From positions 1-16,024 of the forward strand of contig VGPE01000039.1 in assembly GCA_016875645.1 (NCBI GenBank): 16,024 bases of DNA. Direction: 5' to 3'. Shown here piece by piece: positions 13,035 through 16,024 of this stretch; position 1 is the first letter of the stretch; each line of letters starts with the position of its first letter. A model generated the notes under the pieces. It was given only the letters and a program-made list of their open reading frames with translations, had not been told where the DNA came from and did no database searches. The position numbers and the translations under genes were made by a program. Origin of the DNA: Chloroflexota bacterium (lineage in GTDB: Bacteria > Chloroflexota > Limnocylindria > Limnocylindrales > CSP1-4).

Positions 13035-14561
13035 ATGAAGCTGACCGTTACCCCGGCGCCCGGGAGCGCCCTCAGGATCGTGATCGAGCTGCCTCCCGAG
13101 CGGTTCGGCGCCGCCATCAACGAGGCCGTGCGTGCGCTCTCGCGTCGGACCCGCGTCCCGGGCTTCCGACCCGGCAAGGCGCCGCGCGTCGTCCTTGAGC
13201 GCCAGCTCGGCCCGTCCGCGGTGACCGACGAGGCGCTCGAGCACCTCGTGGAACGCGCGTACCGCGATGCCATCGTTGAACTGCGGCTTCTGCCACTGAC
13301 CCGGCCCGAGGTTGACGTCACGAGCGCGGAAGAGGGCCAGCCGGTGGTCTTCACCGCCACCGTCCCCGTCCGTCCCGAGGTCAAGCTCGGCGACTACCGG
13401 AACTTCAACTTCCGGCCCGAGATCGAGACCATCGACGACGCACGGATCGACAAGGTCGTCGAGGAGCTGCGCGATCAGCAGGCGATCCTCGAGCCGGTCG
13501 AGGACCGCGGCGCCGAGAACGGCGACTACGCGGTGATCGGCTTCACGGGAACGCGCGACGGCCAGCCGTTCGATGGCGGCTCCGCCGAGCGGATGCCGCT
13601 GATCATCGGCGAGGACCGCCTGATCCCGGGCTTCGAGGCCAACCTGCTGGGCCTGCGGGTGGGGGACCGCAGGGACTTCGACATCACCTTCCCGGATGAC
13701 TACGGCGAAGCGTCGCTGGCCGGCAAGCCGGCCCACTTCCAGGTGGAGTTGCGCGAGCTGCGCCGCAAGGTCCTGCCCCCGCTCGACGACGACCTCGCCC
13801 GCCAGTTCGGCGACTACGAGGATCTCGTGGCACTGCGCGCCGAGATCGGGACGCGGCTGCGCCGCAACGCGGTCGACAAGGCGCGTCACGGGTTCGCGGA
13901 TCGGATCATCGACTACGCGGTCGCCAATGCGGACTTCGAACTCCCGGCGCACCTCGACCTCGAGCCCGGGCAGCGCGACACCCGCGGCCTGCCCGAGATC
14001 CTGGTGGAACAGGAAACCGAGGTGATGCACGACGAGTTCCGCAGCACACTCGCGCGGCAGGGCATGACCGAAGAGGCCTACCTCAAGGTCACCAAGCAGT
14101 CCGAGGCGGACCTCCACGCGGAGTTCCGGCCGCGGGCGGAGGAGCGCGTGAAGGTCCTGCTGGTGACGTCCAGGGTCGCGGAGGCCGAGGGCGTCCAGAT
14201 CAGCGACGAGGAGGTCGAGGCCGAGGTCGCGCGCGGCCGGCGGCAGTACGGCGAGAACCCGCGCCTGGTCAGGTATTTCGAGTCCGACCGGGGTCGCAAC
14301 TTCATCCGCAGCACGCTGCGCCGCAGCCGGACGGTCGAGAAGCTGATTGACGATTGGCTCGTGGCCCATCCCGAGCACCCGCCGATGCCGCATGCCGAAG
14401 CCGCCGAGCAGCGCAGCGTCGTCGGTCCCGAAACGGCCGCGTCGGCGGGCGAGGTCGAAGTCACCGATCCAGCCAGCCTCGCCTCCGAGGTCGCCGGCGA
14501 ACCTGCGACCGAGACGGCCGATGGGCTGGGCCTGGCCACCGAGGCCCGGGCCTCGTCCTGA
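13035..14561 (+). CDS. tig: Trigger factor, ribosome-associated chaperone and peptidyl-prolyl isomerase
   Basis: A 508-residue trigger factor, which binds at the ribosome exit tunnel and shields nascent chains. The N-terminal ribosome-binding domain carries the signature GFRPGKAP (43-50). The FKBP-type isomerase domain covers about 163-240 (GDYAVIGFTGTRDG to HFQVELREL). The C-terminal chaperone arms begin at about 245 and include EAYLKVTKQSEADL near 347-360. Trigger factors are usually about 430-480 residues; here the excess lies in a tail rich in Ala, Glu and Thr after residue about 445. There is also an inserted segment, HLDLEPGQRDTRG (306-318), where most homologues run directly through ELP-x-x-LVE. 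The ATG at 13035 sits eight bases after TATACT, without a Shine-Dalgarno. It is followed 56 bases later by clpP. Confidence 0.93.
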   Translation: MKLTVTPAPGSALRIVIELPPERFGAAINEAVRALSRRTRVPGFRPGKAPRVVLERQLGPSAVTDEALEHLVERAYRDAIVELRLLPLTRPEVDVTSAEEGQPVVFTATVPVRPEVKLGDYRNFNFRPEIETIDDARIDKVVEELRDQQAILEPVEDRGAENGDYAVIGFTGTRDGQPFDGGSAERMPLIIGEDRLIPGFEANLLGLRVGDRRDFDITFPDDYGEASLAGKPAHFQVELRELRRKVLPPLDDDLARQFGDYEDLVALRAEIGTRLRRNAVDKARHGFADRIIDYAVANADFELPAHLDLEPGQRDTRGLPEILVEQETEVMHDEFRSTLARQGMTEEAYLKVTKQSEADLHAEFRPRAEERVKVLLVTSRVAEAEGVQISDEEVEAEVARGRRQYGENPRLVRYFESDRGRNFIRSTLRRSRTVEKLIDDWLVAHPEHPPMPHAEAAEQRSVVGPETAASAGEVEVTDPASLASEVAGEPATETADGLGLATEARASS

Positions 14562-14617
14562 CCGTGTTCCGTCCGTCGAGCCGTCATCCCGCGGCGGGAG
14601 ATCGAGGAGTCAGCGCC

Positions 14618-15319
14618 ATGCTCGTACCGATGGTCATCGAGTCGTCCAGCCGGGGCGAACGTGCCTACGACATCTACTCTCGCCTGTTGCGCGAGCGGAT
14701 CATCTTCCTCGGCGACGCGATTGAGGACCACGTCGCGAACCTCATCATCGCCCAGCTGCTCTTCCTCGAGTCAGAGGATCCTGAGCGCGACATCAGCCTG
14801 TACATCAACTCGCCCGGCGGCGTCGTGACCAGCGGTCTCGCGATCTACGACACGATGCAATACGTCCGCGCGCCCGTCTCGACGATCTGCATCGGCATGG
14901 CGGCGTCGATGGCCGCGGTCCTGCTGGCGGCGGGCGCCAAGGGCAAGCGCTATGCACTGCCGAACAGCCGGATCATGATCCACCAGGGCTCTGGCGGATT
15001 CCGCGGCAATGCCCCTGACGCAATGATCCAGATGCGCGAGTGGGAGCACCTGGTCCGCGTGAACCACGAGATTCTCGCCAAGCACACCGACCAGCCGCTC
15101 GAAAAGGTGATCCGCGACACCGATCGGGACTATTTCATGTCTCCCGAGCAGGCGAAGGACTATGGCATCATCGATGCCGTTTACTCGGTTCCCGGCGATT
15201 CACTCATCGCGCAGGCGCACGATCTGGGGCTCGCCGGCGGAGAAGGTTCGGCCGCTGTCGCTGAAGGCACGGCTTCTGCGCTTGCGGCTTCCCCCGCTCG
15301 CTCCGGCAAGGATCGGTAG
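14618..15319 (+). CDS. clpP: ATP-dependent Clp protease proteolytic subunit
   Basis: A 233-residue ClpP serine peptidase. Fourteen subunits form the barrel that degrades substrates fed by ClpX or ClpA/C. The catalytic triad is complete at S97 (GMAAS), H122 (IMIHQG) and D171 (DTDRDYF), the same numbers as mature E. coli ClpP. The N-terminus LVPMVIE...SRGERAYDIYSRLL is the canonical axial-loop region, with no evident propeptide. About 35 residues rich in Ala, Gly and Ser extend beyond the usual C-terminus. The ATG at 14618 has GAGGAG at 14604-14609, eight bases upstream. It follows tig and precedes clpX by 72 bases on the same strand. Confidence 0.97.
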   Translation: MLVPMVIESSSRGERAYDIYSRLLRERIIFLGDAIEDHVANLIIAQLLFLESEDPERDISLYINSPGGVVTSGLAIYDTMQYVRAPVSTICIGMAASMAAVLLAAGAKGKRYALPNSRIMIHQGSGGFRGNAPDAMIQMREWEHLVRVNHEILAKHTDQPLEKVIRDTDRDYFMSPEQAKDYGIIDAVYSVPGDSLIAQAHDLGLAGGEGSAAVAEGTASALAASPARSGKDR

Positions 15320-15327
15320 CATGTGCC

Positions 15328-15349
15328 CCGGCCGTCTCGTGACGGCCGG
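15328..15349. promoter_or_regulatory. Nine-pair hairpin between clpP and clpX
   Basis: CCGGCCGTC (15328-15336) and GACGGCCGG (15341-15349) form a perfect stem with loop TCGT, eight bases after the clpP stop. There is no U-tract, so it is more likely a partial terminator or an RNA-processing or stability element that sets the clpP:clpX ratio. A tandem nine-base repeat GACCGGCAC follows at 15353-15361 and 15362-15370. Confidence 0.45.
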
Positions 15350-15391
15350 CAGGACCGGCACGACCGGCACGGATCGCAACAGGACACGCGC

Positions 15392-16024
15392 GTGACGACC
15401 ACAGCCTCCAAGGGACCCAAGGTCCCGTACCGGTGCAGCTTCTGCGGCAAGAGCCAGGAGCAGGTCCGCAAGCTCATCGCCGGGCAGGGCGTCTACATCT
15501 GCGACGAGTGCATCAACCTCTGCCAGGAGATCATCGAAGAGGAGATGCTCGAGGCGCCGCGCGTGAAGCCGCAGGCCGCCAAGCTCCCGAACCCGCCCCA
15601 GATCAAGGCAGCGCTCGACTCGTATGTGATCGGACAGGAGCGCGCCAAGAAGGTCCTCTCGGTCGCGGTCTACAACCACTACAAGCGGATCAACGCCGGC
15701 CACGCGATCGACGAGGTGGAACTCCAGAAATCGAACGTCCTGCTTGTCGGCCCCACGGGGTCCGGCAAGACGCTGCTGGCCCAGACGCTGGCGCGGGTGC
15801 TGGACGTGCCGTTCTGCATCGCGGATGCAACCTCGCTGACGGAAGCCGGCTACGTCGGTGAGGACGTCGAGAACATCCTGCTGCGCCTGATCCAGGCCGC
15901 GGACTTCGACGTCCAGCGTGCGCAGCGCGGGATCATCTACATCGACGAGATCGACAAGATCAGCCGCAAGGCGGACAACCCGTCCATCACCCGGGACGTC
16001 TCCGGGGAAGGCGTGCAACAGGCG
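15392..16024 (+). CDS. clpX: ATP-dependent Clp protease ATP-binding subunit ClpX (3' end outside window)
   Basis: The first 211 codons of ClpX, the hexameric AAA+ unfoldase that delivers substrates to ClpP. The N-terminal C4 zinc-binding domain shows C15-x2-C18 and C37-x2-C40. The AAA+ module has the Walker A GPTGSGKT (120-127), EAGYVGEDVE (151-160) with the pore-region signature, and the Walker B IIYIDEID (181-188). The window stops just after SGEGVQQA, before sensor motifs. The start is GTG 15392 with AGGA at 15381-15384, seven bases upstream; the N-terminal leader of about ten residues is normal. Cotranscription with clpP is likely, subject to the hairpin between them. Confidence 0.95.
   Translation, partial: MTTTASKGPKVPYRCSFCGKSQEQVRKLIAGQGVYICDECINLCQEIIEEEMLEAPRVKPQAAKLPNPPQIKAALDSYVIGQERAKKVLSVAVYNHYKRINAGHAIDEVELQKSNVLLVGPTGSGKTLLAQTLARVLDVPFCIADATSLTEAGYVGEDVENILLRLIQAADFDVQRAQRGIIYIDEIDKISRKADNPSITRDVSGEGVQQA

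Noticed and set aside
13020..14393. Long minus-strand open frame (457 codons) across the trigger factor gene
   Set aside because: It is antisense to tig, whose domains and motifs are all in the plus frame. The product is low-complexity and matches no family; it is a shadow of GC-biased third positions.

Overview
The window is ordinary, densely packed chromosomal DNA of a high-GC bacterium. Most reading frames end in G or C at the third codon position, which is why long antisense shadow frames occur throughout. A trigger factor-clpP-clpX cluster, an MIP18-type Mrp ATPase, a HisN-type phosphatase, a holin-superfamily-III membrane protein and an HTH/PD-(D/E)XK fusion together suggest Chloroflexota (Limnocylindria-like) or a relative of Actinomycetota. 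That placement is inference; no rRNA or species marker is present. I see no insertion sequence, CRISPR array, integrase or prophage block.

Layout: (1) 1-18 appears to be the first six codons of a minus-strand gene leaving the window. (2) 114-1520 is a long class II aldolase. (3) 1521-1805 is a convergent spacer with a tight run of hairpins and no gene. (4) 1806-4614 holds an NAD-dependent epimerase (-), a GNAT acetyltransferase (+) and a Gfo/Idh/MocA oxidoreductase (+). (5) 4595-5917 is an MFS exporter (-) whose start codon overlaps that of the divergent phosphatase. (6) 5916-9226 is a plus-strand run: HisN-like phosphatase, a small HExxH membrane-associated protein joined by an ATGA overlap, an HTH/nuclease-fold fusion, then the Mrp Fe-S carrier ATPase. 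(7) 9380-10555 is a CinA-like protein (-) with a degenerate C-terminal amidase domain. (8) 10700-12942 is a two-gene membrane unit: a proline/acid-rich holin-like protein and a small partner that starts inside it. (9) 12887-12974 is tRNA-Leu(UAG) on the minus strand, and the partner gene runs antisense into it. (10) 13035-16024 is tig, clpP and the 5' part of clpX, the standard nascent-chain folding and proteolysis cluster.

The region with the clearest function is tig-clpP-clpX: the chaperone at the ribosome exit, the ClpP protease and its unfoldase. The 5916-9226 run combines metabolic and Fe-S genes with two proteins of unknown role. Several genes lack a Shine-Dalgarno sequence and instead carry a TANNNT box 6-8 bases before the start codon, which suggests leaderless transcription alongside normal SD-led genes.

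I did not find a convincing new multi-gene system. The items most worth following up are the hairpin array at 1521-1805, the HTH/PD-(D/E)XK fusion with its HExxH neighbour, the CinA protein with a lost active-site serine, the apparent CTG start of the holin-like gene, and the CDS/tRNA antisense overlap.
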